The notes under the pieces were generated by a model that was given only the letters and a program-made list of their open reading frames with translations, had not been told where the DNA came from and searched no databases. Source: Candidatus Methylopumilus sp. (lineage in GTDB: Bacteria > Pseudomonadota > Gammaproteobacteria > Burkholderiales > Methylophilaceae). Taken from it: 64,000 bases of DNA. The stretch is from contig JAPLQN010000059.1 of the NCBI GenBank assembly GCA_026399645.1, positions 34,005 to 98,004 on the forward strand, given 5' to 3'. The translations under genes and the position numbers were made by a program. Positions 20,570 through 31,748 of the stretch are shown here, in pieces; the first letter of the stretch is position 1, and the number at the start of each line of letters is the position of its first letter.

Positions 20570-21808
20570 TTAAAAGTTACCTTGAAACCAATTCTTCATT
20601 TTCATAAAGATTTGATTTATTGAATTACCGTCAATTTGATTCATCATTTCTTTCTCTAGCTGTCCTTTACCCATCAGCAATAATCCAATGCCTGTTGAAT
20701 ACCTGGGATTGTCTACGACTTCAGACAAACCGCCTACATTTCTTGGCGTTCCAATTCTGACTGGCATCCTGAATACACTTTCTCCAAGATTGACCATGCC
20801 TTTCATCAGTGATGATCCGCCTGTAATTACAATTCCAGAAGCTATCATATCTTCCATGCCACTCCGTTTCAACTCATGCGCTACAAGTTCGTAAAGCTCA
20901 ACTAACCTAGCTTCAATGACCTCTGCTAATGAGAGTGTTGAGATGGTTTTAGACTCTTTCCCATCTACCACAGGAATTTCAATTTGCTCTGAAGCTGAAG
21001 CTAAACTTCTTGCAGCATATCCATGTTTAATTTTTATCTCTTCTGCTGATGGTAAAGGCGTTCTGAATGCAACCGCGATATCATTATTGATTTGATCACC
21101 AGCAATCGGGATTACAGCCGTATGTCGAATAGAGCCATGTCTTAGTACCGCAATATCAGTTGTCCCGCCACCAATATCCACCAAACAGACGCCCAATTCT
21201 TTTTCATCATCCGTGAGGACTGCCATACTTGAAGCCAAAGGTTGCAGCACTAATTCAGACACTTCAAGCCCACAACGCTTGATACATTTCACAATATTTT
21301 GCGCGGCGGCAATAGCGCCTGTGACAATATGAACCTTAACCTCTAATTTCATACCGCTCATGCCATGCGGTTGCCTAACATCTTCCTGCCCATCAATTAC
21401 ATACTCTTGCGTCAAAATATGTAGAACTTGCTGATCATTTGGGAGTGTAATGGCACATGCAGTTTCAATTACTTTATCAACGTCTAATTGAGAGACTTCA
21501 GCATCTTTAATTTTGACCATTCCGTGAGAATTGATACTTTTAATATGGCTACCTGCAATGCCAGTATAAACATCGGTAATCTTACAATTCGCCATCAATT
21601 CAGCTTCTTCAATTGCTCTTTGAATTGCCTCCATAGTGGAATCAATATTAATGACTACACCTTTTTTTAAGCCTTTTGAGCTATGTTGACCTAATCCGAT
21701 CACATTCAATAAACCATCTGGTTGTAGTTCAGCAACAATAGCCACAATTTTAGATGTTCCAATATCAAGCCCTACAATGAGATTTTTTTCTTCTTTTTGT
21801 TTAATCAT
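20570..21808 (-). CDS. ftsA: Cell division actin-like protein FtsA
   Basis: Membrane-tethered actin homologue that anchors FtsZ and recruits late division proteins. The 412-aa product has phosphate-1 loop GLDIGTSK near residue 14, phosphate-2 loop VDIGGGTTD near 207, and adenosine-binding ITGGSSLMKG. The C-terminal MKNWFQGNF amphipathic end is the membrane-targeting peptide. The start codon overlaps the ftsQ stop by 4 bp, giving translational coupling. Confidence 0.97.
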   Translation of the reverse strand: MIKQKEEKNLIVGLDIGTSKIVAIVAELQPDGLLNVIGLGQHSSKGLKKGVVINIDSTMEAIQRAIEEAELMANCKITDVYTGIAGSHIKSINSHGMVKIKDAEVSQLDVDKVIETACAITLPNDQQVLHILTQEYVIDGQEDVRQPHGMSGMKLEVKVHIVTGAIAAAQNIVKCIKRCGLEVSELVLQPLASSMAVLTDDEKELGVCLVDIGGGTTDIAVLRHGSIRHTAVIPIAGDQINNDIAVAFRTPLPSAEEIKIKHGYAARSLASASEQIEIPVVDGKESKTISTLSLAEVIEARLVELYELVAHELKRSGMEDMIASGIVITGGSSLMKGMVNLGESVFRMPVRIGTPRNVGGLSEVVDNPRYSTGIGLLLMGKGQLEKEMMNQIDGNSINQIFMKMKNWFQGNF

Positions 21809-22539
21809 ATAAGCGGCCTCTCACCACTATCAATTTTTTGGTTTGGTTCAGTAGATTTCTTAATAGCAAAACCATTTGGATATCTTAAGTCGGCGGAGCC
21901 AATTCGTTTAACTGAGGCCAAAATATTGTCGTACTGAGCCATAAAGCGAGACAGACTTTCTTCGATGTTATCTTTACTTAAAATAATTTTCATATTGTTA
22001 GTCGTTCTAATGTCCCAAGTGTACCTAGAAGATAGGGAAACTTGCGCAATTTTTAATTGTTTTTTATCCAAAATACTTTGCATTTTTTTATACTCCAGTG
22101 CTATATAAGTCTCGGTACCTTCTGGACCGAAAAATAATGGGAGATCTTCATCAGATGCACCATGAAAAATTTCACCATTCTCATTCACCAAAGCAATAGC
22201 GCCCCACCTTCCTATGACTTGATGCTCCTCGACAAACACCTCCAATCGATCAGGCCAAACTCTTTTTAAACTCACTTTTCTTATCCAAGGCAGTTTTGTA
22301 AAAGCTTCCTTGGTACTATATAAATCTAACGAAAAAAAGTTACCTTTAACAAATCGATCAGAAATCATACTCACCTGATCTTCATCAAGATGCTGATATT
22401 GACCCACGACCTTAATTTCTCTAATAGGAAATTTAGCAAAATGCATAAATTGATAACTCAATAAAAAAAGTAATAAAATAATATTAAGTAAAAAAACTAA
22501 ATTGCCTAACCAATAAACTTTTAAATAATTATTTAACAT
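21805..22539 (-). CDS. ftsQ: Cell division protein FtsQ
   Basis: Bitopic inner-membrane division protein that bridges cytoplasmic and periplasmic divisome parts with FtsL and FtsB. 244 aa: membrane helix about residues 10-31, POTRA domain about 36-105 (from IREIKVVGQYQ), then the beta domain containing VEEHQVIGRWG. The ATG overlaps the end of ddl by 11 bp. The C-terminal tail is short and charged. Confidence 0.94.
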   Translation of the reverse strand: MLNNYLKVYWLGNLVFLLNIILLLFLLSYQFMHFAKFPIREIKVVGQYQHLDEDQVSMISDRFVKGNFFSLDLYSTKEAFTKLPWIRKVSLKRVWPDRLEVFVEEHQVIGRWGAIALVNENGEIFHGASDEDLPLFFGPEGTETYIALEYKKMQSILDKKQLKIAQVSLSSRYTWDIRTTNNMKIILSKDNIEESLSRFMAQYDNILASVKRIGSADLRYPNGFAIKKSTEPNQKIDSGERPLI

Positions 22540-23437
22540 TTGCAGTTTTCAGTATCTCTAAAACTAATTGATCGAAATCAATACCTATCTCTTTTGCGGC
22601 CATAGGGACCAAACTATGACTTGTCATACCCGGCGACGTATTCACTTCTATAAAAAAGTGATCATTTTTTTTATCCATCATAAAATCAACACGGCCCCAG
22701 CTTGAACATCCGATTGAGTTAAAAGCCTCCAAAGCTTCTTGAGCTATTAAAGTTTCTTTATTTTTTTCTATCTCTGAAGGGCAAATATACTGCGTATCAT
22801 CTTTAAGATATTTAGCTTCATAATCATAAAACTCGTTGGTTGGCTTTATTTTAATGACTGGTAAGAACTTACCGTTCACAATACCTACTGTAAATTCTTC
22901 ACCATCCACAAATTTTTCAACAATCACATTTGAATCAATTTTCGACGTTTTTAAAAAAGCTTCTTTATATTGTTGTTCGTTTTTGATCTTATCAATACCA
23001 ATACTTGACCCTTCATTAGATGGTTTAATAAAAAATGGAGATCCAATTAAATTTATGATATCTGCATATAAAGTTTTCTCAGTGACCTGAAGAAAATCTG
23101 GCGTTGAAATATTTAATGTGCGCCATAATAATTTGGTTTTAAGTTTATCCATTGCAATGGCAGAACTTAAAGAATCACTTCCAGTGTATGCCACATTTTT
23201 AGACTTTAAAAAGGCTTGCATAGATCCATCTTCACCGCCTCTGCCGTGCAAGGCTATAAAAACTCTGTCATAACTTTTAATTTCTTCAATATCTCTAAAT
23301 GAGGGATCGAAAGCTTCAGCATTAATACCTAATCGGTTTAGGGCATGAAATACTGCGTCGCCACTTAGAAGTGAAACAGCTCTCTCATTGGAGTCGCCAC
23401 CCATAAGCACTGCAACTTTTCCAAAATCATTCATCAA
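22529..23437 (-). CDS. ddl: D-alanine--D-alanine ligase
   Basis: ATP-grasp ligase (302 aa, DdlB-type length) that makes D-Ala-D-Ala for the peptidoglycan stem. It shows the N-terminal VLMGGDSNERAVSLLSG segment, HGRGGEDG, the ATP-grasp KPSNEGSSIG loop (about 165), and Mg ligands near FFIEVNTSPGMT. A chromosomal ddl within the dcw cluster is typical. It overlaps murB by 4 bp upstream and ftsQ by 11 bp downstream. Confidence 0.97.
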   Translation of the reverse strand: MMNDFGKVAVLMGGDSNERAVSLLSGDAVFHALNRLGINAEAFDPSFRDIEEIKSYDRVFIALHGRGGEDGSMQAFLKSKNVAYTGSDSLSSAIAMDKLKTKLLWRTLNISTPDFLQVTEKTLYADIINLIGSPFFIKPSNEGSSIGIDKIKNEQQYKEAFLKTSKIDSNVIVEKFVDGEEFTVGIVNGKFLPVIKIKPTNEFYDYEAKYLKDDTQYICPSEIEKNKETLIAQEALEAFNSIGCSSWGRVDFMMDKKNDHFFIEVNTSPGMTSHSLVPMAAKEIGIDFDQLVLEILKTANVK

Positions 23438-24312
23438 CTTAGAAAATCCCCTAAAATTTTGACTTCTCTTTCGAGCTTAATACCTTTTCTTTTAAATACT
23501 TCGGACTCAACATAGTCAATAATATTTTCAATATCTTTTGCAGATGCATCACCTAAATTAATAATAAAATTGGCATGTTTATCTGAAACCTCAGCATTGC
23601 CAACTCTAAAACCTTTCAAGCCGCAGTCTTCAATGAGTTTTGCTGCAAAGGTATCTTTTGGATTTCTAAATGTTGAGCCTGCTGTTGGCCAATTAAGAGG
23701 CTGCGTATTTTTTCTATGATTAAGATATTCTTTTATCTTGCTCTCTGGATCGGCTGTCAGATCCTTCTTAAAATTAAACCATGCACCTACGAACCATTCT
23801 TTTAAATTAGGCTTAATCACTTCGCGATAAGAAATTTTAAATTCATCTTTTAATCTCGTAACTATATTGCCACCTTCATCGATCATATTGACCTTGGTAA
23901 CAAAATTCCATGTTTCAGAGCCATAACAACCTGCATTCATTGCCAAAGCGCCCCCAACCGTCCCTGGAATACCTGCAAAAAATTCTCCTTCTACATAATG
24001 TTCTTTAGCTAGATTTTTGGCGATTTTTGCACATGTATTACCCGCTTCTGAATATACGCCTTGATCAGTCATTTGAATTTCATTTAAAGCTGCATGCATA
24101 ACAATCACAGTGCCGCGAATTCCACCATCTCTGACTAAAATATTAGATCCCAATCCAATAAAAGTAAGAGGCTTTAAATATGACTCATGCTTTAAAAAAT
24201 ATTTTAAGTCTTCTAAATTTTTAGGTGAAAATAAAGCATCAGCTGCCCCACCTACACGCCAACTGTTGTATTTATTTAATGATTCATTTTTTAAAATTAA
24301 TACGTTCTTCAT
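23434..24312 (-). CDS. murB: UDP-N-acetylenolpyruvoylglucosamine reductase
   Basis: FAD- and NADPH-dependent reductase that completes UDP-MurNAc. The 292-aa length and the motif GSNILV (55-60), PGTVGGAL (FAD domain) and catalytic Ser213 in AGSTFRNP place it in the type II MurB class, without the extra loop of the E. coli enzyme. Both ends overlap neighbours by 4 bp (murC, ddl). Nothing unusual. Confidence 0.96.
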   Translation of the reverse strand: MKNVLILKNESLNKYNSWRVGGAADALFSPKNLEDLKYFLKHESYLKPLTFIGLGSNILVRDGGIRGTVIVMHAALNEIQMTDQGVYSEAGNTCAKIAKNLAKEHYVEGEFFAGIPGTVGGALAMNAGCYGSETWNFVTKVNMIDEGGNIVTRLKDEFKISYREVIKPNLKEWFVGAWFNFKKDLTADPESKIKEYLNHRKNTQPLNWPTAGSTFRNPKDTFAAKLIEDCGLKGFRVGNAEVSDKHANFIINLGDASAKDIENIIDYVESEVFKRKGIKLEREVKILGDFLS

Positions 24313-25700
24313 GAATTTACAATATTTAAAATATCCTTAGTCACCCTTCCTACCGATCCTGCACCCATGACAATTAAAATTGATTTTTGATTGATATTTT
24401 GAAGTGCTGTTTTAGCTAGTTTCGTAATATCCTTCTCGAAAGAAACTTTGTTTGTGATCTTATTAATACTATCCATCATTGCTGATGAACTTACTCCTGG
24501 AATCATTTTTTCTCCTGCCGAATAAATATCGGTAAGTAGGACTTGATCTGCCTTATGAAGCACCCTTAAAAACTCATTAAAATAGTCTCGCGACCTTGTA
24601 TAGCGGTGAGGCTGAAATACCAAATAAATAGATGTACTTGGATAGGCTTCTCGTGCCGCGTCAAGCACTGCTTCAATTTCTACAGGATGGTGGCCATAGT
24701 CGTCGACTAAGATAAAAGTTTTATCGTTAAAAATTAGGTCTTTATATGTTTCAAATCTACGACTCACCCCTTTGAAATTCTTTAGAGCGTCGATTGTTTT
24801 TGAAATGGGGATTTCAAGTTCATCAGCAAGCGCTATTGCTGCTAATGCATTTCTTACATAGTGCTTACCTGGAAGGTTTAAGGTGACATCTTTTTTAATT
24901 ACATCAGAATGTTTAATAGTGACTTTAAAATGCATTTTTCCTGCATCTGCATTAACTTCCTCTGCGTGAACGTCAGCATTTTCTGATAAGCCATATGTGA
25001 TGATAGGTCTAGAAATCTCATAAATAATTGATTTAATTACAGGATCATCAATGCATAGAATCACCACGCCATAAAATGGAAGACGATGAATGAATTCAAT
25101 GTATGTTTTTTTGAGTTTATCAAAATCATTATCGTAAGTTTCCATATGATCTTGATCAATATTTGTCACAATTGAATATACGGGAGTTAGATGCAAGAAA
25201 GATGCGTCGGACTCATCAGCCTCAACTACAATATATTCACCGTTTCCTAATTTTGCATTCGCATTTAAAGAAGAAAGCCTGCCGCCGATCACATATGTTG
25301 GATCCATTGAAGCTTCAGCTAAAATAGAAGCGATTAAACTTGTAGTTGTTGTTTTGCCGTGGGTACCTGCTACTGCAATGCCTTTTTTAAAACGCATTAA
25401 TTCTGAAAGCATTTCTGCCCTAGGCATAATTGGTATTTTATTATTAATAGCTGCTTTTAGTTCTGGATTGTCTTGGTCGATTGCAGAAGAAATTACAACA
25501 ACATCAACATCTCGAATATTGTCAGATGAATGGTTAATAAAAATTTTAATGCCGAGATCTTTAAGGCGAGAAGTCACAGCTGACTCTTGAATATCTGAAC
25601 CGGAAATAAAGTACCCTAGGTTATGCATCACTTCTGCAATACCGCTCATACCAGAGCCACCTATCCCTATAAAATGAATTCTATTTATATTGTGTTTCAT
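24309..25700 (-). CDS. murC: UDP-N-acetylmuramate--L-alanine ligase
   Basis: First Mur ligase, adding L-Ala to UDP-MurNAc with ATP. 463 aa with the N-terminal Rossmann motif GIGGSGMSG (12-20), P-loop GTHGKT (112-117), the central-domain VEADESD box, and the C-terminal DDYGHHPVEI motif typical of MurC. Overlaps murG (upstream) and murB (downstream) by 4 bp each. Confidence 0.98.
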   Translation of the reverse strand: MKHNINRIHFIGIGGSGMSGIAEVMHNLGYFISGSDIQESAVTSRLKDLGIKIFINHSSDNIRDVDVVVISSAIDQDNPELKAAINNKIPIMPRAEMLSELMRFKKGIAVAGTHGKTTTTSLIASILAEASMDPTYVIGGRLSSLNANAKLGNGEYIVVEADESDASFLHLTPVYSIVTNIDQDHMETYDNDFDKLKKTYIEFIHRLPFYGVVILCIDDPVIKSIIYEISRPIITYGLSENADVHAEEVNADAGKMHFKVTIKHSDVIKKDVTLNLPGKHYVRNALAAIALADELEIPISKTIDALKNFKGVSRRFETYKDLIFNDKTFILVDDYGHHPVEIEAVLDAAREAYPSTSIYLVFQPHRYTRSRDYFNEFLRVLHKADQVLLTDIYSAGEKMIPGVSSSAMMDSINKITNKVSFEKDITKLAKTALQNINQKSILIVMGAGSVGRVTKDILNIVNS

Positions 25701-26770
25701 TTTTTAATCAATCGCTCGCATGCTTGAAAAATGACTTCCTCAGGCTTTGTCGTAACATTTTCTAATGCTGCTTTTGCCATAATCAAACATTTTTTTCTTG
25801 TCATTTCTTGAAGTAATTCACTTAATAAGTCTGATGTAAATTCCTCCTGAATTATAAGTCGCGCAGCCTTCTTGTCACTTAAGTATTTTGCGTTATAAAA
25901 CTGATGGTTATCAACTGCAAAAGGAAAGGGCACTAATAAGCTAGGAATACCAGCTGCCGAAAATTCAGAGACTGTAAGGGCTCCGGATCTGGCTATAACA
26001 AAATCTGCCCATTCATAAACTTTTTCAATATTGTCTAAATAAGCTCTGCAGTCTGCTTTAATATCACTCTTCTTATATGCTGCTTTTAACTCTTGAAAAT
26101 TTTTCTCGCCTGACTGATGAATAATCGTTGGTCTATTTTTAGGATGCATTTTTTTGATACTTAAAGGAATCGTATCATTAAAAAATTTAGCGCCCAGACT
26201 GCCTCCGACTACAAGCAATCTTAAAGGTCCCTTTCTATTTTTAAATCTTTTAATTGGTGGCTGAATTTGTCTAATAGCATTTCTCACTGGATTCCCAATT
26301 TTTTTAGAGGAACGTATAAACTTAATTGGAAATGCAGAATATATTTCTGTAGCAATCATCGCCAATAATTTATTAGTGAGTCCTGGGATAGAGTTTTGTT
26401 CATGCACAATCAGTTCCTTGCCCATGAGTCTTGCCATAACCCCTGCGGGAAATGAAACATAACCCCCCATAACAATTACCACATCTGGCTTTTCATTTTT
26501 AATTGTGATTGCACACTGTATTAAAGCAATTAAAAGTGTAAATGGCAGTTTTAACCAACTTAAAATACTTTTGCCTCTGACGCCTGAAATATCAATCATT
26601 ACTTTTTGATAAGGCTTTTTTTCTATTAATCTGTTTTCCATGCCATGTTTTGTGCCAAGCCAAGTGATCATCCAACCTTTAGCTTTTAAATAATCAGCAA
26701 TTGCGATACCTGGATAGATGTGTCCTCCAGTTCCTCCCGCAACAATCAATATTTTTTTATTGGGCTTCAT
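25697..26770 (-). CDS. murG: UDP-GlcNAc:lipid I N-acetylglucosaminyltransferase
   Basis: Peripheral inner-membrane GT28 glycosyltransferase that turns lipid I into lipid II. 357 aa: the first glycine loop GGTGGHI(Y)PG near residue 12, the membrane-association patch with VMGGYVSFP, HEQNSIPG, and the C-domain donor motifs GGSLGAKFFN and ARSGALTVSE. Length and spacing of motifs are normal. Four bases follow the ftsW stop; overlaps murC by 4 bp. Confidence 0.97.
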   Translation of the reverse strand: MKPNKKILIVAGGTGGHIYPGIAIADYLKAKGWMITWLGTKHGMENRLIEKKPYQKVMIDISGVRGKSILSWLKLPFTLLIALIQCAITIKNEKPDVVIVMGGYVSFPAGVMARLMGKELIVHEQNSIPGLTNKLLAMIATEIYSAFPIKFIRSSKKIGNPVRNAIRQIQPPIKRFKNRKGPLRLLVVGGSLGAKFFNDTIPLSIKKMHPKNRPTIIHQSGEKNFQELKAAYKKSDIKADCRAYLDNIEKVYEWADFVIARSGALTVSEFSAAGIPSLLVPFPFAVDNHQFYNAKYLSDKKAARLIIQEEFTSDLLSELLQEMTRKKCLIMAKAALENVTTKPEEVIFQACERLIKK

Positions 26771-26774
26771 TAGA

Positions 26775-27932
26775 CTAAATCCCCCTTAGCCCTCTTCGAT
26801 TTTCCCAATCAATTCGGAGTAATATCGCAAGCGCAATCATATTAGCCAGGATACCGCTTCCGCCGTAAGAAAGAAGTGGCAGGGTTAAACCTTTTGTAGG
26901 CAGAAGTCCCATATTCACACCCATATTGATAATACCTTGCGTACCAAACCAAATGCCAATGCCTTGAGATAGTAAGGCTGAGTAATAACTTTCATTAATA
27001 ATAGCTTCTTTAGCAATTCCAAAAGCCCTGATTACCAGCCATGAAAACAATCCAATAACAATAAGTACGCCAAAAAAACCAAACTCTTCAGCTAATACAG
27101 CCAAAATAAAATCAGTGTGAGCTTCGGGTAAGTAAAGTAATTTTTCGACACTACCACCAAGCCCTACTCCAAAAAATTCGCCGCGTCCAAAAGCTATAAG
27201 AGCGTGTGACAATTGATAACCTTTTCCATAGGGATCGGCCCATGGATTAAAAAAACCTATCAGCCTTTGGTATCTATAGTCAGAGCTGTAAATTAATGCT
27301 GCCATACCAATAGGCGCAACAATAGTAAGGCCCATCAGTATTTTTTTATCTATACCACCTAAAATTAATGTACACATTGCAATAACTAGGATCACAGCAA
27401 AAGCGCCAAAATCTGGTTCAAGTAATAGCAATGCACCTAACAACATAATCACAGCTGCCATTGGAAGAAAACCTTTTAGAAAGCTACCAATTTCTTTTGA
27501 TTTTCTTAAAACATAATCGGAGGCATACATAGCTGTAAATAATTTCATAAATTCCGAGGGCTGCATATTTAATACAAATAGTGAAATCCAACGTCTACTT
27601 CCATTCACCACATGGCCAATACCCGGAATGAGGACGAGGATAAGTGAGACCATACCTGCCATAAATAAATAAGGAGACATTTTTTGCCACCAGCGAATTG
27701 GAATTTGGAAAATAATAAATCCGACAACAAATCCCAGTGAAACATAAATTGATTGCCTTAATAAGAAAAAGTAATTTTGATGCTTAGTTAATTTACTAGA
27801 TTCAGCAAAAGAAATAGAGGATGAATAAACCATAATAAGGCCAATTGCAATTAATATTAATGATACCCAAAACAGGCCTTGATCAAAGGAAGGTTTATCT
27901 ATTGTCGATTTATTAGAAAATTTATCAATCAT
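26775..27932 (-). CDS. ftsW: Peptidoglycan glycosyltransferase FtsW
   Basis: SEDS-family polymerase that makes septal glycan strands with FtsI. The 385-aa protein has about ten membrane helices; family motifs include GHVVNGSRRWI, the LLEPDFGA segment with the catalytic-type Asp, LIAFGRGEFFG(V)GLG, and AHTDFILAVLAEEFG. The C-terminal sequence GLTLPLLSYGGSG is diagnostic of SEDS proteins. Its start overlaps murD by 4 bp. Confidence 0.97.
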   Translation of the reverse strand: MIDKFSNKSTIDKPSFDQGLFWVSLILIAIGLIMVYSSSISFAESSKLTKHQNYFFLLRQSIYVSLGFVVGFIIFQIPIRWWQKMSPYLFMAGMVSLILVLIPGIGHVVNGSRRWISLFVLNMQPSEFMKLFTAMYASDYVLRKSKEIGSFLKGFLPMAAVIMLLGALLLLEPDFGAFAVILVIAMCTLILGGIDKKILMGLTIVAPIGMAALIYSSDYRYQRLIGFFNPWADPYGKGYQLSHALIAFGRGEFFGVGLGGSVEKLLYLPEAHTDFILAVLAEEFGFFGVLIVIGLFSWLVIRAFGIAKEAIINESYYSALLSQGIGIWFGTQGIINMGVNMGLLPTKGLTLPLLSYGGSGILANMIALAILLRIDWENRRGLRGI

Positions 27933-29278
27933 GATTTATTTTTTAACTTACTCACACAATCTTTAAAAACTTCCCCGCGATGTACATAATTTTTAAACAT
28001 ATCTGTACTTGCACATGCTGGGGAAAGAAGAACTATATCGCCCGCTTCAGCTAACTCAAAAGATTTAATAACTGCTGTTTCAAGATTTTTTTCAACAGTT
28101 GTCGGAATGACTCCGCCGCTAAATACCTCTTGCATTATTTTTGCGTCTTTACCAATCAATGCAATATTTTTAACTCTACCTTTAGACGGGCCTATTAATG
28201 GTTTAAAATTTTGACTTTTCCCATCCCCTCCGGCAATCAGTAGGATTGGCTTCGTCATACTATGAATAGCGGCAATTGTAGCGCCAACGTTGGTACCTTT
28301 CGAATCGTTATAAAAATCAATTCCTGATATAGAGTTAATATATTCAACTCGATGAGGTGGGGCCTTAAATTGACTTAGTACTTTTTTAATCACATCTTTT
28401 GAAATCATAAATGACTCACAAAGAGCCAAAGCAGCCATGATATTTAGAATATTATGTGCGCCCTTAAGTTTAATTTCATCTATAGAAATAATTTCAGAAT
28501 TGCCTTTTGCGATGAAATATTGATTCCCATTTTTTTTAATACCGTAATTTTTCTCGTCCAAATGATTTCCAAAGGTCACTGAACTTTCATTAATCTTAGA
28601 TTTAAGATAATCATCATCTCTATTTAAGATCGTTTTTTTAGCATGATTAAATATTCTATATTTTGCTTTGGCATACTCTTCGATTGATCCGTATCGATCC
28701 ATATGATCTTCCGAAATATTTAAGACGACGGCTGCTTCAAGCGCCAATGAATATGTCGTTTCTAATTGATAGCTAGACAGTTCAAGCACATAAGCCTCTG
28801 GCGCTTTTTGATTTAAGGTATTTAATATGGGGACTCCAATATTTCCCCCGACAATTACTGATATGCCAGCTGCTTTCAATAAATCTCCCACAAGAGATGT
28901 AACTGTCGTTTTGCCGTTTGATCCTGTAATGCCAATCACTTTTGAACTCACCGGTTTAACTAGCGCAAAGATTTCAATATCGCCAATTACAGGTATGCCT
29001 CGATTTAGAGCCGTTTGTAAATAACTTTCTCTCAATGACACGCCTGGACTAATAATAATTAATTCAACATCATTAATGATGTCATCGTTAAATTTTTCTC
29101 CAATAGAAAATTTAATATCTTTAAATTTTTCTTTTATCTCATCAAAATTATCAATATCTAGTCTTGTATCAATAGCTTGAATATCACATTCTTTGTTCGC
29201 TAAAAAATGCAAGACAGATTGGCCTGTGTCTCCAAGACCAACTACCAGAATTTTCTTTTTATTAAAATTGATGCTCAT
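27929..29278 (-). CDS. murD: UDP-N-acetylmuramoyl-L-alanine--D-glutamate ligase
   Basis: Second Mur ligase, adding D-Glu. 449 aa with the N-terminal GLGDTGQS loop (14-21), P-loop GSNGKT (119-124), central [12 protein letters not shown] and the C-terminal FYNDSKGTN signature, which is MurD-specific. Its start overlaps the mraY stop and its stop overlaps the ftsW start, 4 bp each. Confidence 0.97.
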   Translation of the reverse strand: MSINFNKKKILVVGLGDTGQSVLHFLANKECDIQAIDTRLDIDNFDEIKEKFKDIKFSIGEKFNDDIINDVELIIISPGVSLRESYLQTALNRGIPVIGDIEIFALVKPVSSKVIGITGSNGKTTVTSLVGDLLKAAGISVIVGGNIGVPILNTLNQKAPEAYVLELSSYQLETTYSLALEAAVVLNISEDHMDRYGSIEEYAKAKYRIFNHAKKTILNRDDDYLKSKINESSVTFGNHLDEKNYGIKKNGNQYFIAKGNSEIISIDEIKLKGAHNILNIMAALALCESFMISKDVIKKVLSQFKAPPHRVEYINSISGIDFYNDSKGTNVGATIAAIHSMTKPILLIAGGDGKSQNFKPLIGPSKGRVKNIALIGKDAKIMQEVFSGGVIPTTVEKNLETAVIKSFELAEAGDIVLLSPACASTDMFKNYVHRGEVFKDCVSKLKNKS

Positions 29279-30378
29279 CTAATCTTCAGGGATGAGATTC
29301 CGATTAATACAAGCATCATTGTTATGATCCAAAATCTAACAACGACCTGGGTTTCTTTCCATCCTTTTTTCTCATAGTGATGGTGAAGTGGTGCCATAAG
29401 GAAAATTCGCTTACCAATACCATATTTAAATTTTGTGTATTTAAAGTACATGACTTGGATGGCAACAGAAAAAGTCTCGACCACAAAAATACCACCCATA
29501 ATAAATAAAACGATCTCTTGCCTCACAATTACTGCAATTGTGCCAATGGCGGCACCAAGAGCAAGTGCGCCTAGATCGCCCATGAACACTTCCGCAGGAT
29601 AAGTGTTGAACCATAAAAACCCCAAACCAGCTCCAGCCATTGCAGTACAAAATATAGCTAACTCACCAGCGCCACTGATATAAGGAATACCTAAATATTT
29701 AGCTATGACATAATTACCTGCGACATAAGCAAAAACACCCAACGCACTAGCAACCAATACAGCTGGCATAATGGCAAGGCCATCTAGACCATCTGTTAGA
29801 TTGACTGCATTACTGCTCCCTACAATGACGATATAACTTAAAAGTATAAAAGCAGGTCCGCTCATCGTAAAACTTACATCCTTAAAGAATGGAAGAATAA
29901 GTGAGGTCTGTTCAGGAGTTACCGCGTTAGACCAAAGATATATAGATGCTCCAAGACCTATGATTGATTGCAATAAATATTTTTGCCCCGCACTCATACC
30001 ATTCGGATCTTTATAAATCACTTTTTTTAAATCATCCATAAATCCAATAAGGCCAAAGCCAAGCGTGACAATCAATAATAACCAAATGTAGTTATTACTT
30101 ATGTCCGCCCACAATAAGGTCGATACAATAATCGATACTAATATCAAGCCACCGCCCATTGTGGGTGTGCCTGTTTTAATTAAATGATCTTTTGGGCCGT
30201 CTGACCTTACAGCCTGTCCTATATTGAACTGATTAAGTTTCTTAATTAGCCACGGACCAAAAGCGAAAGAAATCACTAATGATGTGATAGTTGCCATCAC
30301 GGCTCTTAATGTAATGTAATTAAATACATTAAACCCATGAATCTCTTTTGCTAAAAACTTAAATAATTCGAGCAACAT
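29275..30378 (-). CDS. mraY: Phospho-N-acetylmuramoyl-pentapeptide transferase
   Basis: Integral membrane enzyme (367 aa, about ten helices) that attaches phospho-MurNAc-pentapeptide to undecaprenyl phosphate, giving lipid I. The catalytic Asp pair D115/D116 (FMDDLKK), [19 protein letters not shown] and the cytoplasmic [12 protein letters not shown] loop are all present. It lies 23 bp downstream of murF and overlaps murD by 4 bp. Confidence 0.98.
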   Translation of the reverse strand: MLLELFKFLAKEIHGFNVFNYITLRAVMATITSLVISFAFGPWLIKKLNQFNIGQAVRSDGPKDHLIKTGTPTMGGGLILVSIIVSTLLWADISNNYIWLLLIVTLGFGLIGFMDDLKKVIYKDPNGMSAGQKYLLQSIIGLGASIYLWSNAVTPEQTSLILPFFKDVSFTMSGPAFILLSYIVIVGSSNAVNLTDGLDGLAIMPAVLVASALGVFAYVAGNYVIAKYLGIPYISGAGELAIFCTAMAGAGLGFLWFNTYPAEVFMGDLGALALGAAIGTIAVIVRQEIVLFIMGGIFVVETFSVAIQVMYFKYTKFKYGIGKRIFLMAPLHHHYEKKGWKETQVVVRFWIITMMLVLIGISSLKIR

Positions 30379-30401
30379 AATTTTTATCTTTCTTAAAAAT
30401 T

Positions 30402-31748
30402 TTAGGTAAGCGCCTCTACAACTTCTTCCATTTTCATAAATCGAGAACCTTTAATAAGCACACATGAATTCTTTTTTATCTTAGTTTTGACGTACTTAAT
30501 AAGTGCTTTTTTATCCTCAAACCATTTTGCATTACCTTTGCAATGATCTATCACATGTTTGGTCAATTTTCCCGTACCAACTACATCTAGTATTTTGTTT
30601 TTTTTAATATAAGCTCCTATTAATCTATGGTACTCAACCTCCTTTTTGCCTAGCTCACCCATATCGCCAATAATTAATATTTTTTCACAATCTTGATTTG
30701 CAAGAACATCAATTGCAGCGCGCATTGAAGCAGGATTTGCATTGTAGGTATCATCAATCAAGATACAGCCATGAAGTCCTTTTTTAAGTTCCAGTCTTCC
30801 ATGCACTGACTTAATAGATTCAATACCACGTTTAATAGCTTTGAATGGTATTTTTAGTGCGATAGAAGCGGCAATAGCTGCTAATGCGTTTTTTAAATTA
30901 TGCTCGCCCTTTAAGTTGACTTTAATTTCTAGGATTCCTTTTGGTGTTTTAATATGAGAAATGCCTTGAACTGTCTTCTTTATAAATACATCAGATTTTG
31001 CAGTTAATCCAAATGTGATAACTTTTTTACGAAGAGCAGCAGCCTTTAAAAGACTATAAAATTCATCCTCTCTATTAATAACCGCAATACCATTACTCTT
31101 TAGCCCTGAAAATATTTCTGATTTCGCTTTTGCAATACCTTCTTTTGAACCAAAAAATTCAATATGGGCCTCTCCTATATTTGTAATTACCGCGACATCT
31201 GGTTTTGCAATCTCACTTAAATATTTAATTTCACCCTTATGATTCATACCCATTTCAACTACAGCAAATTTTTGAGTTTTTTTAATATTTAATAACGAAA
31301 GTGGGAGTCCTATATCATTATTAAAATTTCCTTTGCTCATCAGCACTTTTGATTTGCTGCTAACATGACAAGAAAGAATGCTGCCAATCATTTCTTTTGT
31401 AGTTGTTTTACCATTGCTGCCGGTAATAGCAACAAGAGGTAACCTAAATTGAGCTTTCCAATACTGGGCTATCTTACCTAAAGCCTCTCTCCCATTTTTA
31501 ACGATTATTTTATTTTCTAAATTCTTATTGTCTCTAGAGACTACTGCGACCAATGCTCCTTTTTTAATAGCATTTATTGCAAAATTATCTCCATCAAATT
31601 TTTCACCCTTAATACCTAAAAATAAATCATTCTTTTTAATATCTTTGCTATTAATTGAAATGTTTTTAATAGTTTTTTCAAGTAAAGAAGCATCTCCGTA
31701 ATATTTACCAGAAACAATTTTTTTAATCTTATTTAAAGTAATTCGCAT
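30402..31748 (-). CDS. murF: UDP-MurNAc-tripeptide--D-alanyl-D-alanine ligase
   Basis: Adds D-Ala-D-Ala to the peptidoglycan precursor. 448 aa; the N-terminal domain has [13 protein letters not shown], the P-loop is GSNGKT (110-115), followed by MGMNHKGEI and the C-terminal [11 protein letters not shown] motif characteristic of MurF. The base composition is very AT-rich and Lys/Ile-rich like its neighbour murE. It begins at the base next to the murE stop. Confidence 0.97.
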   Translation of the reverse strand: MRITLNKIKKIVSGKYYGDASLLEKTIKNISINSKDIKKNDLFLGIKGEKFDGDNFAINAIKKGALVAVVSRDNKNLENKIIVKNGREALGKIAQYWKAQFRLPLVAITGSNGKTTTKEMIGSILSCHVSSKSKVLMSKGNFNNDIGLPLSLLNIKKTQKFAVVEMGMNHKGEIKYLSEIAKPDVAVITNIGEAHIEFFGSKEGIAKAKSEIFSGLKSNGIAVINREDEFYSLLKAAALRKKVITFGLTAKSDVFIKKTVQGISHIKTPKGILEIKVNLKGEHNLKNALAAIAASIALKIPFKAIKRGIESIKSVHGRLELKKGLHGCILIDDTYNANPASMRAAIDVLANQDCEKILIIGDMGELGKKEVEYHRLIGAYIKKNKILDVVGTGKLTKHVIDHCKGNAKWFEDKKALIKYVKTKIKKNSCVLIKGSRFMKMEEVVEALT